Shown: one piece after another, positions 47,601-58,503 of the stretch
Position numbering within the stretch: position 1 is the first letter of the stretch
Layout of the letters: every line of letters begins with the position of its first letter
Assembly (NCBI GenBank): GCA_003254925.1
Contig: QANZ01049214.1
Span: 66,688 to 130,687 of the forward strand
Direction: 5' to 3'
DNA: 64,000 nt
Source of the DNA: Chamaecrista fasciculata
Lineage: Eukaryota > Streptophyta > Magnoliopsida > Fabales > Fabaceae
Notes under the pieces: generated by a model
What the model saw: only the letters and a program-made list of their open reading frames with translations
Databases searched by the model: none
What the model was told of the DNA's origin: nothing
Translations under genes and position numbers: made by a program

Positions 47601-50600
47601 AGCAGCAAACATTTGGCAGTAATCAAAAGCAAAAGATTACAACTCATCATGAGCATAGCACATCCTAGTGGATAACAAACCTATGGATGGAGATATATAG
47701 CCTCATGTACTCCAGCATTTGTGGATCATCGAATCCCAACATGTGGGAGTAGTTTGCACCATAATCCAAAGAATCATCCATTGGTATGATTTTGCCATCC
47801 TTGTATATCCTTTAAGAAAATATAGCAGCAGTTAATTTATCCGAACATTTAAAACTAGCAATCAAATACATATCGATCAGTGTCATCACAAAACCCAGCT
47901 GTAATTAGAATAAGTAATTTTGTTGAGGATGATAGGATTTACATACCGTCGATAAATATAAGCAGCAATTGCTGGCAGACGGGCAATCATATTCATGCAA
48001 TCCTGATAAGTTGGCTCCCAATACCTATATCAAAGTAAAATATCAGGCTACAGTAACTTACAAGGTGTATTTAACTAAACCAAAAATATTCAGAACTTTA
48101 CTTTGTTTTGTGAATACCACTCTCGTATGCCTTCTGAAACTCACTCTGAACCTGGTAGATGAAATGAATTGATTGTAAATCATTTCTCATATTCTATAGG
48201 AAAGTTAGCAATCCCACCACAAATAAGCAGAAAATTTTCAGTTTCAAAACCAACAGTTTCTGAACTAATCCACTAAATTCTTTCTTTTTCAAAACACTTC
48301 CAGCAAAGGTATTTTAATCTTCAATTCGATGAACTTGGAAGAAAGGAACTCAACGGGAATTATGTATCAAAATAATTTCCAATGCCCTATTGTCTGAGGA
48401 TGTGTCTCGATGTCAAGAGACTGACTGCCATGAAAATAAGGATCAATATCCGTTGGAGACTAAGTATGAAAGGAAAACAAAAAGGTAAAATATAAAAATA
48501 TGAGTTATCCTACAATTGAAAAGTCATATCCAAGTTACTTTAAACGCATCTGCAATCCAACTAATTATGTGTCTCTTAGCCAGAGGTTAAGAGGGATATA
48601 CCAACTCAATCTTGCATATAATGATAGACACACATAAACTAACATTTCAATCACAGAAAGAAAAACTAAGACAATTTTTCATATGATAAAAAAAACAGCT
48701 ATTCAACCTGAAGGGCCATGACACCAGTAGCAAACTGAGTCATTGGATGAGCTGAAACTGGCAGAGCATCAATTGCCTTAAAAGCATAATCTGCAAGAAG
48801 GGAAAAAACAACATATCCACAATAAACATTTATTTTTTGGCACATGAAGACTGAATCACTGCACTAGGGAGAAGGGACAAAACTGGTTGAAAATGTCAAG
48901 AATCTGATACCCTAGGACAATAAATCTAAGCATATATGATGCATAATTAACATAGAAGCAAACACTGAATCTTAACAGCACAGACAAGCATAGAGATGCA
49001 TCATAAGTTCTAGAAATAGATGTAGGTTTTCTTAAACAAGAATTGTACCCAAAAAAAAAAAATCTTCACAACTCACAAGGATAATCCAGGAAAACCAAAC
49101 CCATGGCCATGACAAAGAGACCCCAATTCATATATTTAGAATACAGTATATTGTTATATCTAAAATTTCAAAAGCTACATTCAATCTACTAAGACATCGA
49201 GAAAAATAGCTATGCCATTCAGATCAAATAAAGTTCCATTGAAAAATGCACTTCATGAAACCATGATAAAATGCCTGGTGCCAATCAAGTATATAACAAG
49301 TAGAACAAAGAGACCTTAGGTTCATATCTAAACAATATGCTTCATTCTATCCATGACTATATTGAAAATTGTATTGAAGAATCAACTAAAACAATAAGCA
49401 GCTATAGCAATATGGCATAGCACTTAAGCGTAATGGTTACATTGATAAACAACTATAAAAAAACCATGGCAAACTAGTTGTGGTCGATCATTAATCTCAG
49501 ACTGCTTCAGGAAAAAAAAAAAAAAAACTGAACCTGGGACAGTTGCACGACTTCGCAATTCCTGTGATAATGAATCTGCTTGCGCTTTACTTGGTATCTG
49601 GTACATAACAAAGAAATAAAGATAACTCAAATTCCAGATTCACACTATCTAGGCTATGCTACTTTATGTAACAAGTTAACCACCATCTGAAGTAATTGGC
49701 TCCAATTTGTTTATGACGAACAGTTACACACCTTTCCTGTCAATAGAAGCCAGAGAATAGCCTCAGGCAACGGCTCCCCACCAGGAATGGCAGCTGGTAG
49801 CACTTTCTGGCAGTCAGGGATTGTCATGCCTCTAAAGCGAATTCCCTAGAAGACAAAAGTGACCTAACCTCAGATCTTTTTCATATAAAGATTACCACGT
49901 CCAGGATTTTATCAATTATTCACCAGTAAGTTAAATAGCCCATAAAAAAGATGAATATTTAAATAATTCAGATGCATACCTCATCTGGGTCAACTGATGA
50001 GCCTAGCCACAATAAAGCAGTCATTCCTCTCATCCCACCAAGAACCTTTCAATGATAACAATGGACATTACAAGCTTAGATCCTCTTCTCCATAAGATTT
50101 ATATAATGGATCAGGGAGGAAGAGGGAGAGAAGGATAATGCTGAAATAAAAGTAAAACAAAGACTACATATTTACCATATCAACGTTGGTATTGCCCAAT
50201 TCAACCTTTCCATAATCTTTCTTCAGTTTCTTAACACGTTCCTGAAACCACATTATATGATGAAGATATAGTTCCAAGTCAGCGCAAAAATTGAAACATG
50301 TATTCAAAGTTTCGCAAGCTAAGCTTGAAGAAGTAAAGCACAGAAGCAAACCTTGCCAAGCTCAAGAATAAATCATCACAGGGAGTTAGGGACTACTAAC
50401 TAGGTATTCTATTTACCAACTCATTAGAATAGTATGCACATTGCACAACTAGCTATGGAAAAAATTTCAGCGATAGCACAAGTGAACAGAATTTTACCAA
50501 CACCTACTTCAAGTTTACAATCAAATAACTGAACCAAATAATAGAAGAACCATTTCCGTTTTAAATTTAAAAAAAAAAACTTAAACATCATAAGTCAGAG

Positions 50601-51362
50601 AAAAACTACATTGCACTTAAAAGACACACAAAAATCAATTCCAAAAATGAAAGTAGCGAAGCAAGAGTAAATAGTTATATAAGTTTATCCGATATAAAAT
50701 GAACATATTTAGTTGAAAACTAGAGACAAACCTGATACTCAGGAATTAACTCCTTCAACTCAGAATAAAGATCCTGCATAACCGAAAATAACAAGTATGA
50801 ACAAGAGTGGAAAATCCAGAGATATAAACAACTTCATCAAGCAGTGTATCCCAAAATAAGAGAATTTCTTAAGAAGGGAATGTTCAATTAACACCCACTG
50901 TTCCAGAATTAACAAATGGCTATGCATAAAGAACAGCTGATAGGATATAAAAAAAACCTCCTAGTTACTACACACATGAATCTGTCAACCAAGACATGAT
51001 ATACTATGAGTATGTAACCCCAATTCCAATCTAATTAATAAAATCATGCCCACAAAATACAAGACACCCCCAATACCCGACATCAACTTCAAGCACCAAA
51101 CATACAGTGAGACAGGGAGAGAGAACATACAACATTACTAGAGGTCTGAGTTTGAAGCAATCTAACTGAATCGGCGATACTAGATTGTTGACCCTAAAAC
51201 CAAAAGTTATTCAATTAAACATAAATTAGTTCCGTACGCAAATGATATAACCAAAAGGTGGAGAAATAAAAACCCCAATCAAATTCCAATTAAATTTGCA
51301 TTCACACTCACCAGGCGAGAACGTAGCTTAGAAAGCGCAGAAATACTTCTGAAAAACGCCAT
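44616..51362 (-). CDS. CSY4: mitochondrial citrate synthase, 19 coding exons
   Basis: This enzyme condenses acetyl-CoA and oxaloacetate to citrate, the first step of the TCA cycle in the mitochondrial matrix. Exons, 5' to 3': 51312-51362, 51131-51193, 50732-50773, 50176-50241, 49980-50045, 49732-49845, 49534-49597, 48708-48790, 48102-48151, 47947-48024, 47681-47809, 47532-47574, 47342-47428, 46949-47053, 46506-46613, 46338-46388, 45180-45253, 45031-45082, 44616-44711. All junctions are GT..AG and in phase, giving 473 residues plus stop, the usual length. The N-terminus [20 protein letters not shown] is a basic mitochondrial presequence. The catalytic triad is in place: H307 (GPLHGLANQ), H354 ([20 protein letters not shown]) and D409 ([20 protein letters not shown]). 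The substrate-binding [15 protein letters not shown] lies at 269-283. The C-terminus SAKAKL does not look like a peroxisomal signal. It appears intact, and the gene assignment to CSY4 rests on similarity to the mitochondrial plant form. Confidence 0.96.
45390..45960. mobile_element. possible LTR-retroelement relic in a citrate synthase intron
   Basis: The intron 45254-46337 is much longer than most others in this gene. Its middle is G-rich and unlike flanking intron DNA ('gggcttgggagtattgaag', 'gggaagcaaccagggactag'), ending in a T-rich, LTR-like segment ('cattaaagagctgtagtttc'). No paired LTR or target duplication was found, so the class is a guess. Any coding sense is lost, and it lies in the intron away from the splice sites. 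Confidence 0.3.
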
Positions 51363-51830
51363 CTACAGTTTCAATAGCCTGCAACAAACCATCAACATTA
51401 ACAAAGCACAGAAAAACTATAAAGAATAGCAAAAACCTAAATGTTCAGTTCAGCTCAACTCAGCAATAATAAAATAGCAACGGATCATGAATGCAACTAA
51501 AACCCAACATTTCTTTATGACTGGAAATTCTAATGAGCATGGAATTAGATCAGACACCTAATCCCCCAAAAGATGGAACCCAGAAGAGCAAAAGGGTGAG
51601 GGAAATTGAGAAATGAGAATGAAAGGAAAGGGAAAATAAGCATGACATACCAAGAATGAGGGAATGAAAAGTATAGGGTTTGAAGGAAAGAAAAATGAAA
51701 GGGGAAGGTGGAATAAACACGTAGAGAGAGACAGAGTAAAAGTCAAAGAAGGAACAGATGCGGAAATCAAGAATCTGTAAGAAAAAGAGAATGGTAATAG
51801 CGTGCGAAGCGAATGAAGTGTTATGTGGTT
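51363..51830 (-). promoter_or_regulatory. citrate synthase 5' UTR with leader intron, and promoter
   Basis: Just upstream of the ATG, GCTATTGAAACTGTAG is preceded by a good acceptor (TTGTTGCAG, cut at 51378/51379). A matching donor (CATTCTTG|GTATGTCATG, cut at 51651/51650) lies 272 bases upstream. Beyond it, a CT-rich leader (51651-51770 on the minus strand) fits the first, non-coding exon. Leader introns are usual in plant housekeeping genes. No TATA box is assigned. Confidence 0.5.
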
Positions 51831-52083
51831 ATTAATCAGAGTACGAGCGATTCGTTAGTGGAAAGAAAAAGGAGGAAAAAATAAATAGAGGGTTTGTTTT
51901 TGTTGGATTATTATTTTTTTGGTACATTTTAAAAAATAAATACAAGGTTTGATTTTTTAAAAATTAAATTATATATTGTCTGGAATTTAAATTTCATTTC
52001 TTAACCACGACTGATGGCTGCTAAATAAGATTTTCATTAGTACGGTTTATTATTAAAATTGACTAGTTTCAATTTTATATTTT

Positions 52084-52499
52084 AGCTAAATTACTTTTTG
52101 GTACTCTGTTCTATGGATCAATTTTATTTTGGTACCCTATTTGTTCAAAAGTAACACTTTGGTACTCTGTTCTTTGCACCGTTAACATTTTGGTACCATA
52201 TTCTTTCAAAAGTGACATTTTGATACCTTTTTTTTTACACCGTTAACACTTTAGTACTATAACAAAGATAGAACAGGATAACAAATCGTGAAAGAACAGA
52301 GTACCAAAGTGAAATCGATCCATAGAACAAAGTACTAAAGTGTTAACAGTGCAAAAAATAAGGTACCAAAATGTCACTTTTAAAAGAATAGGGTAAAATG
52401 TTAATGGTGCAAAAAAAGGTATCAAAGTGTCACTTTTGAAAGAATAGATATCGAAGTAAAATTGATCCATAAAATAAGATACCAAAATATAATTTACCC
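52084..52499. mobile_element. Mutator-like foldback MITE with exact 9-bp duplication
   Basis: This 416-bp full-length inverted repeat is built from units 'ttttggtacc...gttcttt(c)aaaagtgacac'. The left end AGCTAAATTACTTTTTGGTA is inverted at the right end (..TACCAAAATATAATTTACCC). Both flanks carry the same 9 bases, TTATATTTT (52075-52083 and 52500-52508), as Mutator-superfamily insertions do. It does not code. It shares arm sequence with 55813-56289. Confidence 0.8.
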
Positions 52500-52508
52500 T
52501 TATATTTT

Positions 52509-53220
52509 CTTAGCCATCAAGTCGCACAACTCCGGAGAGCCCAACTTTAGACATGTTCTGAAAATGTCAATCTTTTTAATTATGTATTTATTCATTCTTA
52601 TTATTATTAAACTTTTTTCTAAAATGTCTGCAGAAGAAAAAGAAGGTTAGGGTGGTTGGAGATGGCATGGAATGTGTGAGGTGTCCAATATAGTCGGGTC
52701 AGAATTGAAAGCACACATGGCTGCAACATTAATTAAACTTACACAAAAAAGAACATTCTTCTTTTCAGCTTAATGATATTTCAATTATTAAATTAAATTG
52801 TTAATTTACTCAATGGAATAATCCACACTTGAATAATGAGAAGCAAAAGTTAGGCGTTGTTTAAAGGTTAGGTGGATGGTTCAGCCTTTTGTTTGGTGAG
52901 GTGACTGCTAACTTTTGTGCCTCTTTCACAATACCCCTTTGAGCCATCTATATATCTAACCAACCACTTGCCAAATTTTATTTATTATTTTTTAAAAATA
53001 TATATATATTCTGCCATTCATAGAAAATGAACTTTTCAAAAATGCACACAACAAGCCAAATGGCCCAAATGATAAACTAATATCTGAATGGATTAATTAA
53101 TTCATTAGTCCAAGATAGATTTGGAGTATACAAGATAATATTGAAATGGTATTTTGTTGGAGCTCTTTTTAGAATATAAAAACAAAATAAACGATGAAAG
53201 CACTAATTTCATTTTCAAAT
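52509..53220. other. AT-rich intergenic region
   Basis: No gene, RNA gene or bounded element is recognised. The stretch holds AT-rich runs and a short (TA)n tract near 53003. Confidence 0.5.
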
Positions 53221-53685
53221 CAATGTTGCCAAAACTGAACCGGACAAAGACTTGGATTAGTGTTCGGTTTATGGTTTGATCGGTCGAATTGGTCGGATCG
53301 GATGATGCAATAAATAATTATTATTAATATATTAAATATAAATCCTCTATAATGATACAAATAATTATTTTTAATATAATTAGTAATTTATTTTATTCTA
53401 AATATTAAAAGAACAAATGAAAAAGAAGGATAAAAGATGAATGAGGGCATCCACTTTACCTTCTTATAATTTTTAATCAATTTTTTTAATTTAAAAAAAA
53501 TTAAAAAAAAAATTTGGGTGAACCATCGGTATTTTTTGGCGGTTGGACCCGATTCGCCGGTTTTCGGCCGGTTTTTCCAGTTCAATCCGGTCCAAATGCC
53601 AGTTTGGTTATTTTGGTTGAACCAACTCGCTCTTGTATTCGATTGGCGGTTGAACCGGCCGGATCGTCCGGTTCTGACAACACTG
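53221..53685. mobile_element. decayed hAT-like element
   Basis: The ends CAATGTTGCCAAAACTGAAC and the inverse of the right end (CAGTGTTGTCAGAACCGGAC) are similar terminal inverted repeats. Internal CGG/CCGG-rich blocks ('gccggttttcggccgg', 'gttgaaccggccggatc') form further inverted pairs. The flanking octamers TTTCAAAT and CTTCAAAC agree at six of eight positions, compatible with an aged hAT duplication. It does not code. Confidence 0.5.
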
Positions 53686-53689
53686 CTTC

Positions 53690-54022
53690 AAACTTTACAT
53701 CAACAATTAATTTTGTCTCTAATTTTTTTTGCAGTCAATTTTATTCCCAATATTTCACATTTTGGTCATTTTTATCCTTTGCTCTTATTTTAGTCAAATA
53801 TATCAACAATATAATTTACGTAGCTAATGATATGTAATATAAAATTAATAAAAAAAAACTCAAAAACCGTAACTCATATTGAAAAATGAGATACAGTTTA
53901 TCGTTAGTTTATTGAAAAAAAATTTAGTCAAATGATAAAATTGACTAAAGTATAAAACATTAGAGATAAAATTAACTATAAAAAAAGATTTGAGGATGAA
54001 ATTGACATATGCCGTAAAGTTT
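53690..54022. mobile_element. inverted-repeat MITE, copy B
   Basis: The left arm AAACTTTACATCAACAATTA then TTTTGTCTCTAATTTTTTTT matches the left arm of copy A at 31273. The right arm (..GGATGAAATTGACATATG.., ending ..GTAAAGTTT at 54022) is its inverse. It sits directly against the decayed hAT element, and whether one inserted beside or into the other is unclear. Confidence 0.55.
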
Positions 54023-54485
54023 AAAGATGAAATTAATATTTTTGTCCAAAATAAATTAATCTTCCGAGCTAAATGATTAGCTAGAACTTATAAGTCGTTT
54101 GGTATTTGATGCTGAAGTTTATTGTAGACAACACAATGCTTCTGTAATGCAGTCCCTTTCTCACTACTCTCAAAATTATATTTGATGTAAAAACTATATA
54201 AATTACAAGACTCCTTTGTTTAATTTAATAGAAATTCTATTATATATCGATGATATTGCCCATAAATTAATTCAACTGTAATAATTTGTTATATATATTC
54301 AACATTTAAATGAGAAACTAATTATGACGTTCTCCCGAATCGGTTCTACAGATAGTATTTTTCTTTTGCCACCCCAATGTCAGTGATGCCATGACCTAAA
54401 ATGAGAGAAAGTTAATTAAAGAAGCTATATACATTATATTAATCAAACGGGACTTCCATATATACAATTTACAAATGTCAAATAG
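54023..54485. other. AT-rich intergenic region
   Basis: Nothing recognisable as a gene or bounded element is seen. Short stretches resemble tRNA-like SINE debris ('gctagaacttataagtcg') without a full A/B-box pair. Confidence 0.5.
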
Positions 54486-55642
54486 TTTATTGGTCCTTGT
54501 GTATGGGTAGATTTCAAATTAATTCCTTATTTTTTATTTCTTTTAGATTGGTCTTACATGTTTTTATGATGTTTTAAATTGGTCCAAAAAATATTAAATG
54601 CGATCATATCTTTCTCATTTCAAATTCAAATGAAACAAATCCTAAGCTTCGAGTTTTTTTTTTTACGAATACTTTGTCAACAAACGATGTCAAATCAAGT
54701 CCCAAAAATGAGTAACTTGTTTAACGATTTAACAAGTGAAATTGATCATATCTCTCTCGTTTCAAGTTTGAATGCGACGAATTCAAAACTATGTGCTAAC
54801 TTGTGAAGAGTTCTTTTAATTTCTCTGTCTAGTTAAGATCGTTAACAAATGATGTCAAATAGGTCTAGCCGCCTCTTCCCTTTGCTCTCTTTCTTCCGTG
54901 CAAAGCTCCCTTGGGTCGCCGCTGTCTTAGCGGCGGTGACCCTCCTTTATTTATCTAGAGTTTCAATCTCTTCCCCGTGAGGGTTCCTCTCTCTTTATGA
55001 GAGTGTTACTTTATTTCAAGGGTTTTGTAGCGACAACGTTTTGGATCAGGGACTCCACGACATCGATCTGATCTGGCTTTCTCTGCGACAGTGACTACGA
55101 ACTAGACATTCCACGACAACTTTTGGTTTGGCTTCCATGGCGGCTTCCTGGTTTAATTCTGGTTTTTGGGTGCTCGATGGAGTTTTGTTCTGGGTCAGGT
55201 ATGTTCAAGGCGTCGTCTCTTGTTTGCTTCCAAGGCGGCGTTTTGTCAAATAGTTATTGTTGCTTTGAGTTTGTTGGTTGTAGCTTTAGTTGGATCTCTA
55301 GATCTGTTAATTTGACAGTTGATTGTCTTGCTAATTTGTCTTACACGAGGATGGGTCATCTTGAATGGGTTGCAAACCCTCCACCTTCGTTAGTTGATAT
55401 CCTGTCTAGTGATGCTACTTATTTTGCTTTGTTTTCGCTTGTACTATGCTTGGTTTTGCCTTACTTTTGAATGAATTATGTTTCAGGCCAAAAAAAAAAA
55501 CAAATGACGTCAAATCGCATCTCAAAATAAGTTTGAGACCAATTTGAAACATCATAGAAATATGTAAGACCAATCTAAAATAAATAAAAGATAAGAGACC
55601 AATTTGAAATCTACCACATAAATAAGGGACCAATTTGAGACT
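54486..55642. mobile_element. foldback element interrupted by a LINE
   Basis: The left arm (about 54486-54600, 'tagatttcaaattaattcc..ttttagattggtcttacatg') is repeated in inverted form at the right (about 55530-55642, 'gtaagaccaatctaaaataa..gagaccaatttgaaatcta'). A truncated LINE occupies 54861-55500. Without it the element is roughly 500 bases of imperfect inverted repeat. It belongs to the 'ggtccctta' class. Its target duplication is unresolved. Confidence 0.6.
54861..55500 (+). mobile_element. 5'-truncated LINE, 3' end with RNase H-like remnant
   Basis: This is a GC-richer 640-base insert ending in GGCC plus a run of ten or more A. It is flanked by AACAAATGATGTCAAAT (54844-54860) and AACAAATGACGTCAAAT (55499-55515), a 17-base target duplication with one mismatch. 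The frame 55123-55470 ends with CSFSWISRSVNLTVDCLANL and then NPPPSLVDILSSD. This matches the C-terminal RNase H-like region of plant L1-type LINEs (a 'wi.R..N..aD.lA' pattern before a short tail). The 5' truncation, poly-A and long target duplication are the hallmarks of target-primed reverse transcription. It cannot move by itself. One mismatch in the duplication suggests modest age. Confidence 0.75.
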
Positions 55643-55812
55643 TTGGCTTAAAAATAAAATATATAATTATCTTCTATAACTTGACAAATCTCTTTCTCGT
55701 AGTTGTTTTTTATTTTAAAAAAGAAAAATTAAACTTCTGTTATAAATACTTAAAGAAATTCATCTAAATTTTGTTCAAAAGTTTAATTATCTCGTGATTT
55801 AATTAAATTAAT

Positions 55813-56289
55813 GGGTAAATTTCACTTTGGTGCCCTATCCTATTAACCGGTTCCATTTTGGTACCATGTTCTTTCAAAAGTGACACTTTGGTACCCTGTC
55901 CTTTAAACTGTTACCATTTTGGTACCCAATTTCATTTTCCCGTTAGATTTTGACGGTGAAAGTCACGTGAGGCGCAAGAGGGACCCAAAAATATCAAACC
56001 AGTCATTCTCCTCTCACAAATCGGGATTCACACGACCAAAATTGCAAGTCACACGACCAAAATTCAATCATCCCATAACGGTGTGACTCACAATTTTGGC
56101 CATGTGAATCGTGATTTGTAGAGGAAAATGGCTAGTTTGGTGTTTTTGGGTCCCTCGTGCGCCTCACGTGACTTTCACCGTCAAAATTTAACGGAAAATG
56201 AAATTGGGTACCAAAGTGATAACGGTTTAAAGGACATGGTACCAAAGTGTCACTTTTAAAAGAATAAGGTACCAAAGTAGAATTTACCC
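55813..56289. mobile_element. Mutator-like foldback MITE with exact 9-bp duplication
   Basis: This is a 477-bp inverted repeat with ends GGGTAAATTTCACTTTGGTG / ..TACCAAAGTAGAATTTACCC. The same 9 bases, TAAATTAAT, lie on both sides (55804-55812 and 56290-56298). The arms contain 'ttcaaaagtgacactttggt' and 'gacggtgaaagtcacgtgagg' with their inverses, leaving only a short loop. It does not code. The end sequence GGGTAAATT and the 'ggtacc..aaaagtgacact' units are shared with 52084-52499. Confidence 0.85.
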
Positions 56290-56298
56290 TAAATTAAT

Positions 56299-57217
56299 TG
56301 AACTAAACTAAGGGTGATAAGTGATAAGGTTATTATGACTTTTACACAAACGCCTTTAGTTTTTAGTATTGACTCGCAATCTATGCATCTCAAGGCGATG
56401 ATGACTTTCAACTTGCCAATTACGCAAGAGGTACGTAATTATAATTATAATTACTTTAAAAAAATTGTTTAAGATATCTACTGATCAACTCCTTCTCTTT
56501 CTTGCTTAATATTCTTTATATTCTTTTACTCTGAATTAATTTTGTATCATTAACTTAATCCTCTAAAGAATACATGCCTATTGTAAGAATACATCTTTGT
56601 TGTACTTTCTTACATAATCCTTAAATATTATATCAGCCCGTTCTTAAATACATATCAATATATCATATCTCATAAAAAGAATCTTATTCTATCTACTACA
56701 TATATATATATATATATATACATTATGAATTTATGACTTATTATACTATACGTATTCTTCTTTAATTAAAAAAAAGACAAGATCAGATCATGCATGGAGA
56801 TAGTAATTAGTAAGCAACTTCACATAGAAAACTAGCTTAATAGCACTAAATATAACATTAGCTGGATTTAATTAATAACTTGAGAAAGTTATTAGCCAAC
56901 TAATCAAGATTACAATTAAACGAGAAGATGAGAGTGAAACTGCATGCATCATGCGTAGTCCGTCACATATACGAGATATATCTAATGAAAAAGACATGCA
57001 AATATTGGATACATATGATCAATATAATGCATTACATTTCTTGTGAACTATATATATATAGAGCTAGCCATGAGCAAAATTAAATGGTTTGTTCCCCAAG
57101 AAATAGAGATATTTTGATTAAAAATTATAAAGAGCAACTATTACAAGTAATTCATAATAGAAATCAGAAAAACAGATCATGCTACAAGTCAACTAGTGAA
57201 TTAACGTTGAACATATA
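56299..57217. other. AT-rich intergenic region
   Basis: No gene is seen. The stretch holds a (TA)n microsatellite at 56699-56721 and other TA tracts. It ends in ATATA, the target site of the copia element. Confidence 0.5.
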
Positions 57218-57608
57218 TGTTGGACCTAAGTCTAATATTGAGTGTGTAAAATAAGCCCACATTGCCTACACAAAAGAGATATGAGGGTTGAGGTTTTTTT
57301 ATTTTATTTATTATTATAATTAATAAATATTTTATTAATTATTATAATTAAATAAATATTTTATTAGACCTATTATATATACATGAGAACCCTAGTTTCT
57401 AAATAATGAGTAGCCTCCCTCTTTCTTCTTTTGTATCAGAGTCTCTAAAATTACTTTTGCTATTCTGTATCCCTCTTTGTGTGACATTGAGGAAGATTTC
57501 GTTTAATCCTATGAGAGTGCCGGTTTCTAATCGGTGGGATACCGGAATATCTCTTCAGGACAGTGTCCTAGAGACGCGACTCGAAATTATCCTGAGAAAT
57601 CCCCAACA
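57218..57608 (+). repeat. 5' LTR of the copia element
   Basis: This 391-base terminal repeat starts TG and ends CA. It includes a TATA-like TTATATATACATGAGAACCC segment that probably drives transcription, and a 'tgtatcagagtctct' phrase. It is identical to the 3' copy except at one base. Confidence 0.93.
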
Positions 57609-57786
57609 ATCTGAAGAGATATTTTAAACCCTATTTTAATCTTGGACTTACCGAATCGTTTCTTGTGTGAGTCCTTTTCTTTGCGTCCATCAAACCAATC
57701 TTTTTTGTTCTACGATTCTCGATTTTCCAGTATCGTGCCTTCTTCCAATTTATCCAATCCTTCATATATGTATATATATATATATA

Positions 57787-58077
57787 CCCAAAGGCGGCGA
57801 CTTCTCCGTCGATTTCGGCGGCGAGTGCCAGGTGACGCTGCCGCCTGACAATTACGAGGCCACCTACTCTAGCAGAATCTCCGGAAACATCGTCAAGGGT
57901 GGAATTGCGAAGCTCGACGGAATTAGGGTTCGTGCATTCTTCAAGTGGTGGTCCATCACCGGAATTCGATCCACCGGCGACGAAATAGTGTTCGAGGTTG
58001 GAGTGATCACCGTTTCGTATCCTTCGAAGAATTTCGATGAGAGCCCTGTTTGCGAGGGCCGGTACTCTGCTTTTTGA
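57787..58077 (+). pseudogene. captured DUF538 gene fragment inside the copia element
   Basis: A 97-codon open frame reads PKGGDFSVDFGGECQVTLPP, then YEATYSSRISGNIVKGGIAK, LDGIRVRAFFKWWSITGI and, at the end, YPSKNFDESPVCEGRYSAF followed by a stop. This is the C-terminal two-thirds of the plant DUF538 domain: a beta-rich lipid-binding-like fold, with the typical 'isG.I..G.i..L.GI.v...F.W' pattern and 'F..SPvC' ending. It is much richer in G and C (CCG, GGC codons) than the surrounding element. The N-terminal part of the domain is absent and the frame begins right after a (TA)n run. It is therefore a fragment of a host gene carried between the LTRs, not a working gene. An expressed chimera is possible but not shown. 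Confidence 0.75.
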
Positions 58078-58111
58078 TCCAAAGAAAATTGCTTGATTCA
58101 TAAGAAGTGAA

Positions 58112-58503
58112 AATGGAGCCAAGGAAGCAGCAGCAGAAAACGCGGTTAGTGTTTGCTAAGATTTCGCCTCAACATCGACTCACTTGTGGTATTGATGATT
58201 AATTGGTAGTTGGCAAAAGAATCTTAATCGCTAAACTATGTTGCTATAATATACCTATTTTTTATCAATTACCTCATTTATTATTATATGTTATATAACG
58301 TGTGATTTGTGAAGTGTGGTACTGACGGTGATGGAGGTTATGTAGAAGTGATCTCAAAGGTGATGCTGATTAGGGATTTTGGGTGTTGCCGCAATAATTA
58401 TTTGGTACACACATGGATGGAGAAAGCAGACAGGTGCGTGGATAGAAAGCATTTGGAGGCGATTAAGATCAAAGTTTTTAGAAGGCTAGAGGAATGTTTA
58501 TGA
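58112..58503 (+). pseudogene. host-like coding fragments of unknown family inside the copia element
   Basis: Two short frames do not look like retroelement proteins. One, at 58112-58201, reads MEPRKQQQKTRLVFAKISPQ and ends after about 29 codons. The other, at about 58312-58503, contains DGDGGYVEVISKVMLIRDFG and ADRCVDRKHLEAIKIKVFRR. The stretch between them is AT-rich and could be intron-like. They may be exons of a second captured host gene or an extension of the DUF538 locus. I do not recognise the family. Confidence 0.4.

Noticed and set aside
53514-53837. A 107-codon frame across the CGG-rich block
   Set aside because: The apparent coding comes from inverted CCGG-rich repeats of a decayed hAT element running on into a MITE.
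57631-58122. A 163-codon minus-strand frame across the DUF538 fragment
   Set aside because: The plus strand of the same DNA encodes recognisable DUF538 sequence, whereas the minus frame has no familiar motif. GC-rich codons simply leave the antisense strand open.
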